Below are positions 35,852 through 43,531 of a stretch of 64,000 bases of DNA, in pieces. Numbering within the stretch: position 1 is the stretch's first letter; each line of letters opens with the position of its first letter. The stretch covers positions 1 through 64,000 of the forward strand of contig JAHHRX010000006.1 of the NCBI GenBank assembly GCA_020025545.1, given 5' to 3'. This DNA comes from Oscillospiraceae bacterium (GTDB lineage Bacteria > Bacillota > Clostridia > Oscillospirales > Oscillospiraceae). A program made the translations under genes and the position numbers. Under the pieces are notes generated by a model that ran no database searches, had not been told where the DNA came from, and saw only the letters and a program-made list of their open reading frames with translations.

Positions 35852-36370
35852 ATGAAACAAACCATCGATCCGTTTGACTACGCAGGTGACTTTTCTAAAA
35901 ATATGAAGCGTGGTCTGCTGCTCACAACGAGAGAGTACGGTCAGATCAACACCATGACCATTGGCTGGGGCACATTGGGCGTTATTTGGCGGAAGCCGAT
36001 ATTCATTGCCTATGTGCGTCAAAGTCGTTATACCAGAGAGATTCTGGATAGGACAGGTGAGTTTACAATCAGCGCCCCCTACGGTGACACTGAGCCGGAC
36101 AGCCGCATTTTCAGCTTTTGCGGCAGTAAGTCAGGCAGAGAGGTGGATAAGATCCAAGAACTGGGGCTTCATTTGGAAGAGCCTTCGGTCATTTCTGCAC
36201 CTGCCATTCGTGAGCTTCCGTTAACCCTTGAGTGCCGTGTGATCTATCGGCAGCCACAGGATGTGGCTCTTTTGGGGCAGGATGTTCAGGAGCGTTATTA
36301 CCCGGAGAGAAAGGACGGACATATTGCCTATTACGGTGAAATTGTGAGCGCATATATCGTGAAAGATTGA
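35852..36370 (+). CDS. Flavin reductase-like (FMN-binding split barrel) protein
   Basis: A 172-aa protein of the flavin reductase/flavoredoxin group. NTMTIGWGTLGVIWRKP is the flavin-binding region, followed by the strand YVRQSRYTREIL and FTISAP. Such proteins bind FMN and may reduce it or carry electrons; the partner is unknown. The ATG at 35852 follows GGGAGG. A -10-like TGATATAAT lies near 35812. It stands alone between two terminators. Confidence 0.82.
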   Translation: MKQTIDPFDYAGDFSKNMKRGLLLTTREYGQINTMTIGWGTLGVIWRKPIFIAYVRQSRYTREILDRTGEFTISAPYGDTEPDSRIFSFCGSKSGREVDKIQELGLHLEEPSVISAPAIRELPLTLECRVIYRQPQDVALLGQDVQERYYPERKDGHIAYYGEIVSAYIVKD

Positions 36371-36443
36371 CTTGAGCGAATCAATCAACATTTGGGCGCT
36401 TCTGTTTACAAACCATACAGTGTAGCTATATTGAATAAATTTG

Positions 36444-36486
36444 CAACGGCATTTTTGGTGACTTTTTCACTACAAAAATGCCGTTG
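36444..36486 (+). terminator. Long hairpin after the flavin reductase gene
   Basis: CAACGGCATTTTT and its exact complement (13 bp) enclose a loop that itself pairs GTGA with TCAC. The T tract after it is broken (TTCATATTTC). Confidence 0.6.
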
Positions 36487-36558
36487 TTCATATTTCTGAA
36501 AAAGGTTTCACATAAACTCAATCACACATGAAAAAAATTGCAAAAGTATCGCTTATTC

Positions 36559-36592
36559 TTGACAAATTTCCCAATATTGATTATAAATATTG
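36559..36592 (+). promoter_or_regulatory. Promoter and candidate operator of the PTS-ASST operon
   Basis: TTGACA (36559-36564), 17-bp spacer, TATAAA (36582-36587). An inverted repeat CAATATT-N7-AATATTG (36572-36592) covers the -10 box, and a CACGCGTG palindrome follows at 36596-36603. Either could be the site of the SorC-type regulator encoded in the operon. Confidence 0.75.
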
Positions 36593-36649
36593 TGACACGC
36601 GTGAAAATCAGCAAAATTAACAAGCACTAGTTTTGAGAAGGAGGAAAAT

Positions 36650-38098
36650 ATGGACATAATTGTGAAAATTTGGACCGGGATATTTAAGAATATTCTGGCT
36701 CAGCCTGCCATCTTTATCGGCCTGATTGTCGTATTGGGCTACGCCCTGATGCACAAAAAATGGTATGAAGTTGCTGCAGGTTTCATTCGCACGGTTGTCG
36801 GCTACATGATTCTGCAAGCCGGCGCCGGTCATCTGAAAAACACGGTGGCTCCTATCCTGACTGCAATTCAGGAAAAATGGGCAATTGAAGCGGTCGTTAT
36901 TGATCCGAACTTTGGTTTCACGGCTGCAAACGCTGCACTTAGCAGCATCGGTGCTACCACATCCTATGCTATGATTACCTTGCTGGTGGCGTTCCTTTGG
37001 AACATTCTCCTGGTATTTATGCGTAAGATCACCAAGATTCGCACACTGTTTACCACCGGCCATATTATGGTCAAGCAGTCCACAGTTGCTACTTGGATTC
37101 TGTTCTTCCTGATTCCCGATATGAGAAACATGGCGGGTGTCGTTCTGGTTGGTCTGCTCTGCGGTACCTACTGGTCTGTGTTCTCCAATCTGACAGTAGA
37201 GGCTACTCAGGAACTGACCGATAATGCCGGCTTTGCTATCGGCCATCAGCAGATGCTGGGCGTATGGTTTGCTTACCGCTTCGGTGGTCTCTTCAAGGGC
37301 AAAAAGAAGACAGGGGAGAACACCGAGAAGAAGCAACTGAAGCTGGGCGGCGCAATGAAGGTGCTGGATGACTATGTTGTTTCCACCACCCTTATCATGA
37401 TGCTGTTTTTCGGTGTGATTATGTTGATCCTTGGTCCGGATCTGCTGCGTACAGTGGATAAGAAAAACTTCAGCGACGGTCTGTGGTTCCCCATGTATAT
37501 CTTCCAGCGCTGCGCATCCTTTGCTGTTGCACTGGTGATTCTGAAAACCGGCATCCGTATGTTTGTTGGCGAGATGGTGGAGTCCTTCAACGGTATCTCC
37601 GGCTCCATTCTGAAGGGCAGCCTGCCTGCTGTTGACTGCGCTGCTACTTATTCCTTCGGCGATTCGAATGCTGTGACCCTCGGCTTCCTGTTTGGCGCCG
37701 TTGGCCAGCTGATTGCCATTGCAGGACTGCTGATTTTCAAGTCCCCCTTAATGATCATCCCCGGCTTTGTGCCCCTGTTCTACGATAACGCAACCATCGG
37801 TCTGTATGCCAATATGAAGGGCGGCATGAAGGGCCTGATTGCTTGCTGTGTCGGCTCCGGTCTGCTTCAGGTTTTGGGCAGTGCCGTAGCAATCGTCCTG
37901 TTCCAGATGGGCCCCTTCGGCGGCTATGTCGGCAATCTGGACTGGGCAACCCTGTGGCCTGCTATGGGTGTTGTCATTAAGTATCTGACGGTTCCCGGCG
38001 TCATTCTCTGCATCATCGGCATGCTGATTATCCCTCAGCTGCAGTACCGCAAGAATAAGGCCAATTACTTTAATCTGGACATGGATGACGAGGACTGA
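36650..38098 (+). CDS. PTS sugar transporter subunit IIC, ascorbate (UlaA) family
   Basis: The membrane channel of a phosphotransferase system; UlaA relatives carry L-ascorbate and similar sugar acids. The 482-aa protein has about 10-11 membrane helices and family segments GYMILQAGAGHL, YSFGDSNAVTLGFLFGAVGQL and IPGFVPLFYDNATIGLYAN. It begins after AAGGAGG. A separate IIB gene follows, but no IIA gene is seen in the window, so phosphate must come from a IIA elsewhere or the system differs. The substrate is uncertain given the sulfotransferase in the same operon. Confidence 0.87.
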   Translation: MDIIVKIWTGIFKNILAQPAIFIGLIVVLGYALMHKKWYEVAAGFIRTVVGYMILQAGAGHLKNTVAPILTAIQEKWAIEAVVIDPNFGFTAANAALSSIGATTSYAMITLLVAFLWNILLVFMRKITKIRTLFTTGHIMVKQSTVATWILFFLIPDMRNMAGVVLVGLLCGTYWSVFSNLTVEATQELTDNAGFAIGHQQMLGVWFAYRFGGLFKGKKKTGENTEKKQLKLGGAMKVLDDYVVSTTLIMMLFFGVIMLILGPDLLRTVDKKNFSDGLWFPMYIFQRCASFAVALVILKTGIRMFVGEMVESFNGISGSILKGSLPAVDCAATYSFGDSNAVTLGFLFGAVGQLIAIAGLLIFKSPLMIIPGFVPLFYDNATIGLYANMKGGMKGLIACCVGSGLLQVLGSAVAIVLFQMGPFGGYVGNLDWATLWPAMGVVIKYLTVPGVILCIIGMLIIPQLQYRKNKANYFNLDMDDED

Positions 38099-38141
38099 TA
38101 CGGTTAATCCGTAAGAGAGCGAACTTTGTCGTCACAATGAA

Positions 38142-38192
38142 AGGCGGCGGCATGGCGGTTCATGTTTCAACATGATGTCAGGCCGCCGCTTG
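38142..38192 (+). other. Intercistronic stem-loop between IIC and IIB genes
   Basis: GCGGCGGC-type and GGCCGCCGC-type arms enclose an inner hairpin CATGTT/AACATG. No T tract follows, so it is more likely an mRNA stability or processing element than a terminator. Confidence 0.5.
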
Positions 38193-38215
38193 TTAAAAGC
38201 AAAGGAGAAATGATT

Positions 38216-38506
38216 ATGCTGAAAGTTTTAGTTGCATGCGGATGTGGTATGGGCAGTTCCCAGATGATCAAGATGAACTGCATTAACGTCTTGAACAAGT
38301 TGGGCGTAGAGTGCACCGTGCACCACACCAGTATCGATGAAGCAAAGTCCACTGCCCACGACTATGATCTGGTAGTTGTCGCGGAAACCTTCGTAAACAG
38401 CATCAAGCCCGGCAAAAACACAAAGGTAGTGGGCCTCAAGAACATTATGAACAAGAAGGAACTGCGCGAAAAACTGGTTGAGATCGGTATCGCACCTGAA
38501 GCCTAA
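38216..38506 (+). CDS. PTS sugar transporter subunit IIB
   Basis: The phosphoryl-transfer subunit that works with the IIC upstream. The 96-aa protein starts MLKVLVACGCGMGSSQMIK; Cys8 in the ACGCGMGSS loop is the expected phosphocysteine of the lactose/ascorbate IIB fold. I start at the ATG at 38216, six bases after an earlier ATG that is too close to GGAG. The next gene starts 6 bases after its stop. Confidence 0.88.
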   Translation: MLKVLVACGCGMGSSQMIKMNCINVLNKLGVECTVHHTSIDEAKSTAHDYDLVVVAETFVNSIKPGKNTKVVGLKNIMNKKELREKLVEIGIAPEA

Positions 38507-38512
38507 GATACT

Positions 38513-39475
38513 ATGAAGCACTACGGTGATGAGGAACTGTCTGTCATTGCAGAAATCGCAAGGATGTATTACATCGAAGGAATGACCCAGCTTGAGATTT
38601 CTGAAATGTTGTATTTTTCCAAGGCAAAAGTTTCCCGAGCCCTGCAGACAGCACGGGAAAAGCATATTATTGAGTTTCAAATCAATTATCCTCTCAGACG
38701 CTCTATGATGCTGGAAAGCGAATTGAAGCGACGCTTTGATTTGCCGGAGGTATTGGTGGTTTCGGAGTTGCAGGACAATATGGATGCCGATATTTCCATC
38801 AAGCGCATAGGCGAGCTGGCGGCAGAGTATCTGGATGATAAGCTGAAAGACGGCGATTCCATTGGCCTTTCCTGGGGACGGACGATCTATCAGACAGTGC
38901 GGCAGCTGCGGCCCCGTTCTGACCGAAAGATCGATGTGGTGCAGCTGGTAGGCAACTCCCGGGATACCTACGATACGGAGACGGATATTGCAAGTCTTGT
39001 GCAGGCTATGGCAAAATCCTTCCATGGGAAGGCATCCCTGCTCTATGCGCCTATGTATATCAACAGCGAGATCGTGCGGGAAGAGCTGATGCGTGAGGAT
39101 ATTATTCGCAAGGCGATCGATAAGACCTGCCAGGTAGACTATGTTCTGACCGGCATTGCCGATGTTTCCAATGAGAAATGCTGCGGTACATGGGCAGGAT
39201 ATCTGAGCGAAGAAAAGAGGGACGAGCTGATTAAAAAAGGTGCAGCCGGCTATCTGTGCGGATACTTTTTTGATAAAAACGGAAATTTGGTTTCCGATCC
39301 CATCAATCGTAAGATTGTAGGCATCCCTTTTGAAAAGGTTAAACGAGGACCTCACCTCATCGCTGTGGCCGGTGGAAAAGATAAAACTTATGCGATTCAT
39401 GCAGCGCTCAAGGGCGGTTTGATTGATTGTTTGATTACCGACAGCAGAATCGCAGAAAAGCTATTAACGATTTAA
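38513..39475 (+). CDS. SorC-family (sugar-binding) transcriptional regulator
   Basis: A 320-aa regulator with an N-terminal helix-turn-helix (MTQLEISEMLYFSKAKVSRAL, about residues 24-44) and a C-terminal SorC/DeoR effector domain that resembles phosphosugar isomerases (GDSIGLSWGRTIYQTV, VQLVGNS, HLIAVAGGKDKTYAI). SorC regulators respond to phosphorylated sugars, so a product of the adjacent PTS is the likely effector. It sits inside the operon, 6 bases after IIB, and probably autoregulates. The ribosome-binding site is poor, which suggests coupling to IIB. Confidence 0.88.
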   Translation: MKHYGDEELSVIAEIARMYYIEGMTQLEISEMLYFSKAKVSRALQTAREKHIIEFQINYPLRRSMMLESELKRRFDLPEVLVVSELQDNMDADISIKRIGELAAEYLDDKLKDGDSIGLSWGRTIYQTVRQLRPRSDRKIDVVQLVGNSRDTYDTETDIASLVQAMAKSFHGKASLLYAPMYINSEIVREELMREDIIRKAIDKTCQVDYVLTGIADVSNEKCCGTWAGYLSEEKRDELIKKGAAGYLCGYFFDKNGNLVSDPINRKIVGIPFEKVKRGPHLIAVAGGKDKTYAIHAALKGGLIDCLITDSRIAEKLLTI

Positions 39476-39523
39476 CGTTTAACCGGCGTGTCGGCTAAAC
39501 TGAATATGGAAGGAGAACTGCAT

Positions 39524-41404
39524 ATGACAGATGGGGTTTCTTATAGCCATTGTCATACTTTGATTCAACAGCAGAATGAAGCGGAAGCCTGCATACTTGC
39601 TGCGTTCAAAGACGGTGATTTCACCCTTGAAAAGCCCCTTATTAAAATTAACCCCTATTTGATTAATCCCCTTGCCGCTCTGGTCCTGTTCCGCACAGAA
39701 GAGGAAACTGCCGTCACCGTTACAGTGTTCGGTAAGGAAACCAGAGGCAATGTTACCCATACTTTCCCTCGTGCAAAGGAACACATTATTTCTGTGGTAG
39801 GTCTTTATCCTGGCTGTGAAAACCGCGTAGAGCTGAAGCTCTACGGTGGCCGGAGCCATGAAATTACCATTGCTACCGAGGTGCTGGAGGGTCCTCAGGT
39901 TCCCAAGCTGTCCTATATGAAAACGGAGCCGGAATATACCTCCGATGATATTATTTTTGTTACTCCGTCCCTTGCGGCACTTGCTACCGGCTTTGACTAC
40001 CGCGGCGACATCCGCTGGCATTTGAATGTTCCCGTAAACTTCGATATGAAGCGGCTGCGCAACGGCAATTTTCTTATCGGTACGGATCGGGTTGACCAGA
40101 TGCCATACTATATGACCGGTCTTTATGAGATGACCATGGCAGGCAAAATTGTTACGGAATTTCAGATCCCCGGCGGCTATCACCACGATCAGTGGGAGAT
40201 GGAAAACGGCGACCTGCTGGTGCTGGGCGACGATCCGGGGTATCTTACCGTAGAAGATGTGATCGTTCTGCTGGATCGCAAGACCGGCATGGTCAAAAAG
40301 AAGTGGGATCTGCATCAGTATATGATCCCCGGCGAAGGCCCCTCCGGCGGCTACACTGACCGGGACTGGCTCCACAACAATGCTCTGTGGTATGATAAGA
40401 ATACGGATTCCATCACACTTTCCTGCCGCCACATCGATGCGCTCATTAACATCGACTATGAAACCGGAAAGCTCAACTGGATTTTGGGTGATCCTGAGAC
40501 ATGGCCGGAAGATAAGAAAAAGTATATGTTTACTCCCGTAGGCTCCGGTGACTTTGACTGGCCCTATGAGATGCATGGCTGTCTTGTTACCGATAACGGC
40601 GGCATTATGTGCTTCGATAACGGTCACTACCGCTCTAAGATCCGTGAGAATTTCCGGCTGAACCGGGATAATTTCTCCAGAGGCGTTCTCTATGAGATCA
40701 ACTGTGAGGATATGACGATTCGCCAGCTGTGGCAGTATGGCAAGGAGCGGGGAGAGGAGTTCTTCTCTTCCTACATAGGAAATGTAGAGTGGTACGGTGA
40801 AAATCATTATCTTGTTCATTCCGGCGGTATTCAGTACTACGGGGAACACGCTTCCGAGAAACCTGCTGCCCTGCAGCAGGGAGATCCCAATGTTCGTGCT
40901 GAGAGCATTACCGTTGAGATTCTCGAAGGTAAGGTCATCATGGAGCTGAAAATCAGCGGAAACTTCTTCCGTGCCGAGAAAATGAGCTTCTACCACGATG
41001 GCGACAATGCCCCTATCGGTCCTGGTGTAACCTTGGGTCAGCTGGGAGCAACCCCCGAAATGGATACGCTGATTCCTATGGATTCATGCGGCGAGCTTCT
41101 GCCTTACCGCTACGAAGCATCTATCACAGAGCAGGATGATCGTTTTACCTTCAATGCGATTTTTGAAGGCGGTCAGCTGGTGATGCTGATGCTGAAAGAC
41201 AGGGAAACCGGCGATGAGCATGGCTACTTTATCTCTACCTCAAAAAATAAATTTACTGCTCTGTGCTGCGGTACCTTTATTGCCAAGGATCCCAGAAATG
41301 TGACCCTCAGCGTCAACAAGGCAGGGCTCAGGGGCAATTACGATGTACAGGTTCTGATTGATGACAAGAAGTACGACACCGGTGTTAAAATTTGCTGTCC
41401 CTAA
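39524..41404 (+). CDS. Aryl-sulfate sulfotransferase (ASST), cytoplasmic form
   Basis: PAPS-independent enzyme family that moves a sulfate group from one phenolic sulfate to another phenol through a sulfo-histidine. The 626-aa protein has an N-terminal Ig-like domain (about 1-120) and a beta-propeller with YHHDQW (His220/221), WLHNN (His284, Asn286), SCRH (Arg302) and EMHGC (His351). The 284/286/302 spacing equals that of His356/Asn358/Arg374 in E. coli AssT, and His351 would match its catalytic His436. Unlike AssT there is no signal peptide. The ATG at 39524 follows AAGGAG. It is followed by reductase-like and thioredoxin genes. Confidence 0.83.
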   Translation: MTDGVSYSHCHTLIQQQNEAEACILAAFKDGDFTLEKPLIKINPYLINPLAALVLFRTEEETAVTVTVFGKETRGNVTHTFPRAKEHIISVVGLYPGCENRVELKLYGGRSHEITIATEVLEGPQVPKLSYMKTEPEYTSDDIIFVTPSLAALATGFDYRGDIRWHLNVPVNFDMKRLRNGNFLIGTDRVDQMPYYMTGLYEMTMAGKIVTEFQIPGGYHHDQWEMENGDLLVLGDDPGYLTVEDVIVLLDRKTGMVKKKWDLHQYMIPGEGPSGGYTDRDWLHNNALWYDKNTDSITLSCRHIDALINIDYETGKLNWILGDPETWPEDKKKYMFTPVGSGDFDWPYEMHGCLVTDNGGIMCFDNGHYRSKIRENFRLNRDNFSRGVLYEINCEDMTIRQLWQYGKERGEEFFSSYIGNVEWYGENHYLVHSGGIQYYGEHASEKPAALQQGDPNVRAESITVEILEGKVIMELKISGNFFRAEKMSFYHDGDNAPIGPGVTLGQLGATPEMDTLIPMDSCGELLPYRYEASITEQDDRFTFNAIFEGGQLVMLMLKDRETGDEHGYFISTSKNKFTALCCGTFIAKDPRNVTLSVNKAGLRGNYDVQVLIDDKKYDTGVKICCP

Positions 41405-41450
41405 TGGGGGAGCAGTATGAATCATGTTGCTTGATTGGAAAGGAGAACCC

Positions 41451-42371
41451 ATGGCAAATTATGACTTAATCATTATCGGAAGCGGTCCTGCCGGCATGAC
41501 GGCTGCAATTTATGCAGCCCGTGCCAACCTGTCTGTGCTGATGCTGGACAAGCTGGCCCCCGGCGGACAGATTATCAATACCAACGAAATCCAGAACTAT
41601 ACCGGCATGGGCACTGTTAACGGTGCAGAGCTGGCCATCCAGATGTTCGAACACACCCAGCAGCTCAATGTGGCTTTTGACTATAAGACTGTCAAAGAAA
41701 TCACGGAAGAAGACGGCATTAAGTCTGTCCATTGCGTAGAGGAGAATGCTGTCTATACTGCACTTTCCGTCATTATCTGCACCGGCACCCGTCCTCGCAC
41801 ACTGAAGGTGGACAATGAACTGCAATATGCCGGTCATGGCATTAGCTGGTGTGCAATCTGCGACGGCGCTGCCTGCCGTGGCAAGGATGTGGTGGTTATC
41901 GGCGGCGGCAATTCCGCAGTAGAGGAATCCCTCTATCTGGCTGAGATTGTCAACTCCCTGACCGTTGTCACGATGTTCGATCTGACTGCCGATCCCATGG
42001 TCTGCGACAAGCTCCGTGCAATGAAAAATGTGACAATCTATCCCTATCAGGATGTGCTGGGCTTCTATGGTGATGAAAAGATTCGCGGAATCCGCTTTAA
42101 GTCCACCCAGACCGGCGAGGAGCGGAAGGTTGACTGCGATCAGGTATTTGAGTATATCGGTCTGACTCCCACTACCGAGCCCTTTAAAAATCTGGACATT
42201 CTCAATAAATTCGGCTATATTGAAGTAGACTCCTGGATGAACAGCAAGCGCCCCGGCATCTTTGGCGCCGGCGACTGCATTACCAAGAATCTGCGTCAGG
42301 TCATTACTGCCTGCTCTGACGGTGCCATTGCCGCTCAGGCAGCAGCAAAGTATGTTCAGGAACATAAGTGA
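41451..42371 (+). CDS. Thioredoxin reductase-like flavoprotein
   Basis: A 306-aa FAD protein with GSGPAG (dinucleotide fold), the redox pair Cys134-A-I-Cys137 in WCAICDGA, a second fold GGGNSAVEE and the closing GIFGAGDC. The HRRxxxR stretch that grips the NADPH phosphate in ordinary TrxB is absent: here the strand runs VTMFDLTADPM (around residue 175). It may therefore use NADH, ferredoxin or another donor. The ATG at 41451 follows AAAGGAG. It lies between the sulfotransferase and thioredoxin genes, without a terminator. Confidence 0.85.
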   Translation: MANYDLIIIGSGPAGMTAAIYAARANLSVLMLDKLAPGGQIINTNEIQNYTGMGTVNGAELAIQMFEHTQQLNVAFDYKTVKEITEEDGIKSVHCVEENAVYTALSVIICTGTRPRTLKVDNELQYAGHGISWCAICDGAACRGKDVVVIGGGNSAVEESLYLAEIVNSLTVVTMFDLTADPMVCDKLRAMKNVTIYPYQDVLGFYGDEKIRGIRFKSTQTGEERKVDCDQVFEYIGLTPTTEPFKNLDILNKFGYIEVDSWMNSKRPGIFGAGDCITKNLRQVITACSDGAIAAQAAAKYVQEHK

Positions 42372-42400
42372 TGAATTTGCAGCGATTGTGAGGTAATATC

Positions 42401-42712
42401 ATGTTAAAAGAAGTAACAGAAGCTGAATTCCGGGAGAGTGTCAATCAGGGCTTGGTTCTGGCTGACTTTTATTCCAGCACCTGCGGCCCCTGCAAGATGC
42501 TCTCTTTCATTCTTGCAGATGTAGACAAGACCTGTGGAGACAAGGTCACCATTCTGAAGGTGGACTTCGATAAGAACAAGCCTCTGGTGGAAGAATACGG
42601 CGTTGCCGGTTATCCCACACTGATTCTCATGCGTGACGGTGTTGAGCTGAAGCGCACCACCGGATTGCAGCAGAAGCCCCTCATCATCAAGATGATTGAG
42701 GATTTTGCATAA
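42401..42712 (+). CDS. trxA: Thioredoxin
   Basis: A small disulfide reductase of 103 aa. The active site is S-T-Cys28-G-P-Cys31-K, with Thr in place of the usual Trp before the first Cys. The cis-proline is in AGYPTL. It has no signal peptide. It is the last gene of the PTS-ASST operon and probably the partner of the flavoprotein upstream. Confidence 0.9.
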   Translation: MLKEVTEAEFRESVNQGLVLADFYSSTCGPCKMLSFILADVDKTCGDKVTILKVDFDKNKPLVEEYGVAGYPTLILMRDGVELKRTTGLQQKPLIIKMIEDFA

Positions 42713-42745
42713 TCCTCTGATTTTTCCTTAATTTCTCTTTTTCCC

Positions 42746-42799
42746 TGCGGCAAAGCAGCCAGGTCATCTCCCTTCGGATCTCCTGGCTGCTTTGCCGCA
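42746..42799. repeat. Long perfect inverted repeat downstream of the thioredoxin gene
   Basis: Two exact 18-bp arms, from TGCGGCAAAGCAGCC to GGCTGCTTTGCCGCA, are separated by 18 bases. There is no T tract on either side, so it is not a standard terminator, though it may end or protect the operon mRNA. It may also be a remnant of a small mobile repeat. Confidence 0.7.
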
Positions 42800-42800
42800 T

Positions 42801-42890
42801 AGTAAAGCCGTAGTCAGGGAGGTGCTGCTCTATGAACTCGGCTCCTATGCGGAGGATAGCAAATCAAAAACGCTGATGGAACTGCTGTAA
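42801..42890 (+). pseudogene. Possible orphan C-terminal coding fragment
   Basis: The frame reads SKAVVREVLLYELG then SYAEDSKSKTLMELL and a stop, which looks protein-like, but no credible start codon with a ribosome-binding site is present. It follows the 18-bp inverted repeat directly. It could equally be chance. Confidence 0.2.
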
Positions 42891-42892
42891 AC

Positions 42893-42923
42893 AAAAGGCT
42901 GATGCTTGCTGCACCAGCCTTTT
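42893..42923. terminator. Terminator of the cotJ genes, bidirectional
   Basis: AAAAGGCTGATGC and GCACCAGCCTTTT arms with a 5-nt loop. On the minus strand the stem ends in TTTTGTTT. Confidence 0.85.
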
Positions 42924-42932
42924 GCCGTTTCC

Positions 42933-43529
42933 TTACATGTCAAATGCAGGGTTCATATAGTAAACATTTTTCTGGTTCAGTTTTTCCCGCAGCTGCTGGA
43001 TAGATTCCCCAAAGCGCTGGAAGTGAACGATTTCCCGCTCGCGCAGGAATTTGATGGCATCATTGACATCGGGATCGTCAGACAGACGCAGAATGTTGTC
43101 ATAGGTTAGCCGGGCCTTTTGCTCTGCCGCCAGATTTTCCGTAAGATCTGCAATAGGATCTCCTGTTACGGCCATGGATGCCGCAGAGAAGGGAAATCCG
43201 GATGCGGCAGTGGGGTAGACACCTACCGTGTGATCGACAAAATACGGGGCAAAGGCGGATTCTTTGATCTGATCTTCGGTAAGGTTTCTTGTAAGCTGAT
43301 GAACAATGGCACCGATCATTTCAAGATGGCCCAGTTCCTCAGTGCCAATGTCGGTCAGAAGCCCCTTTTGCTCGTTAAATGGCATGGAATAGCGCTGAGA
43401 AAGATATCGCAGGGAAGCGCCCAGCTCCCCGTCGGGGCCGCCATACTGGCTGATGATAATGGCTGCCAGCTTGGGATTTGAGTTTTTTATTTTTACGGGA
43501 TATTGGAGACTTTTATTGTAGGAAAACAT
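42933..43529 (-). CDS. cotJC: CotJC-type manganese catalase
   Basis: A spore coat-associated dimanganese catalase. The 198-aa protein has the ligand pattern of four-helix-bundle Mn catalases: Glu in PDGELGASL, Glu and His in GTEELGHLEMI, Glu in AAEQKARLTY, and Glu/His in REREIVHFQRF. It lacks the C-terminal extension of larger Mn catalases. It starts 2 bases after the CotJA-CotJB gene, as in the Bacillus cotJABC operon, but with the two small partners fused. Confidence 0.9.
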   Translation of the reverse strand: MFSYNKSLQYPVKIKNSNPKLAAIIISQYGGPDGELGASLRYLSQRYSMPFNEQKGLLTDIGTEELGHLEMIGAIVHQLTRNLTEDQIKESAFAPYFVDHTVGVYPTAASGFPFSAASMAVTGDPIADLTENLAAEQKARLTYDNILRLSDDPDVNDAIKFLREREIVHFQRFGESIQQLREKLNQKNVYYMNPAFDM

Positions 43530-43531
43530 GG

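Noticed and set aside
38099..38215. Terminator splitting the PTS genes
   Set aside because: The hairpin has no T tract and IIC and IIB must work together; an mRNA processing or stability element fits better.
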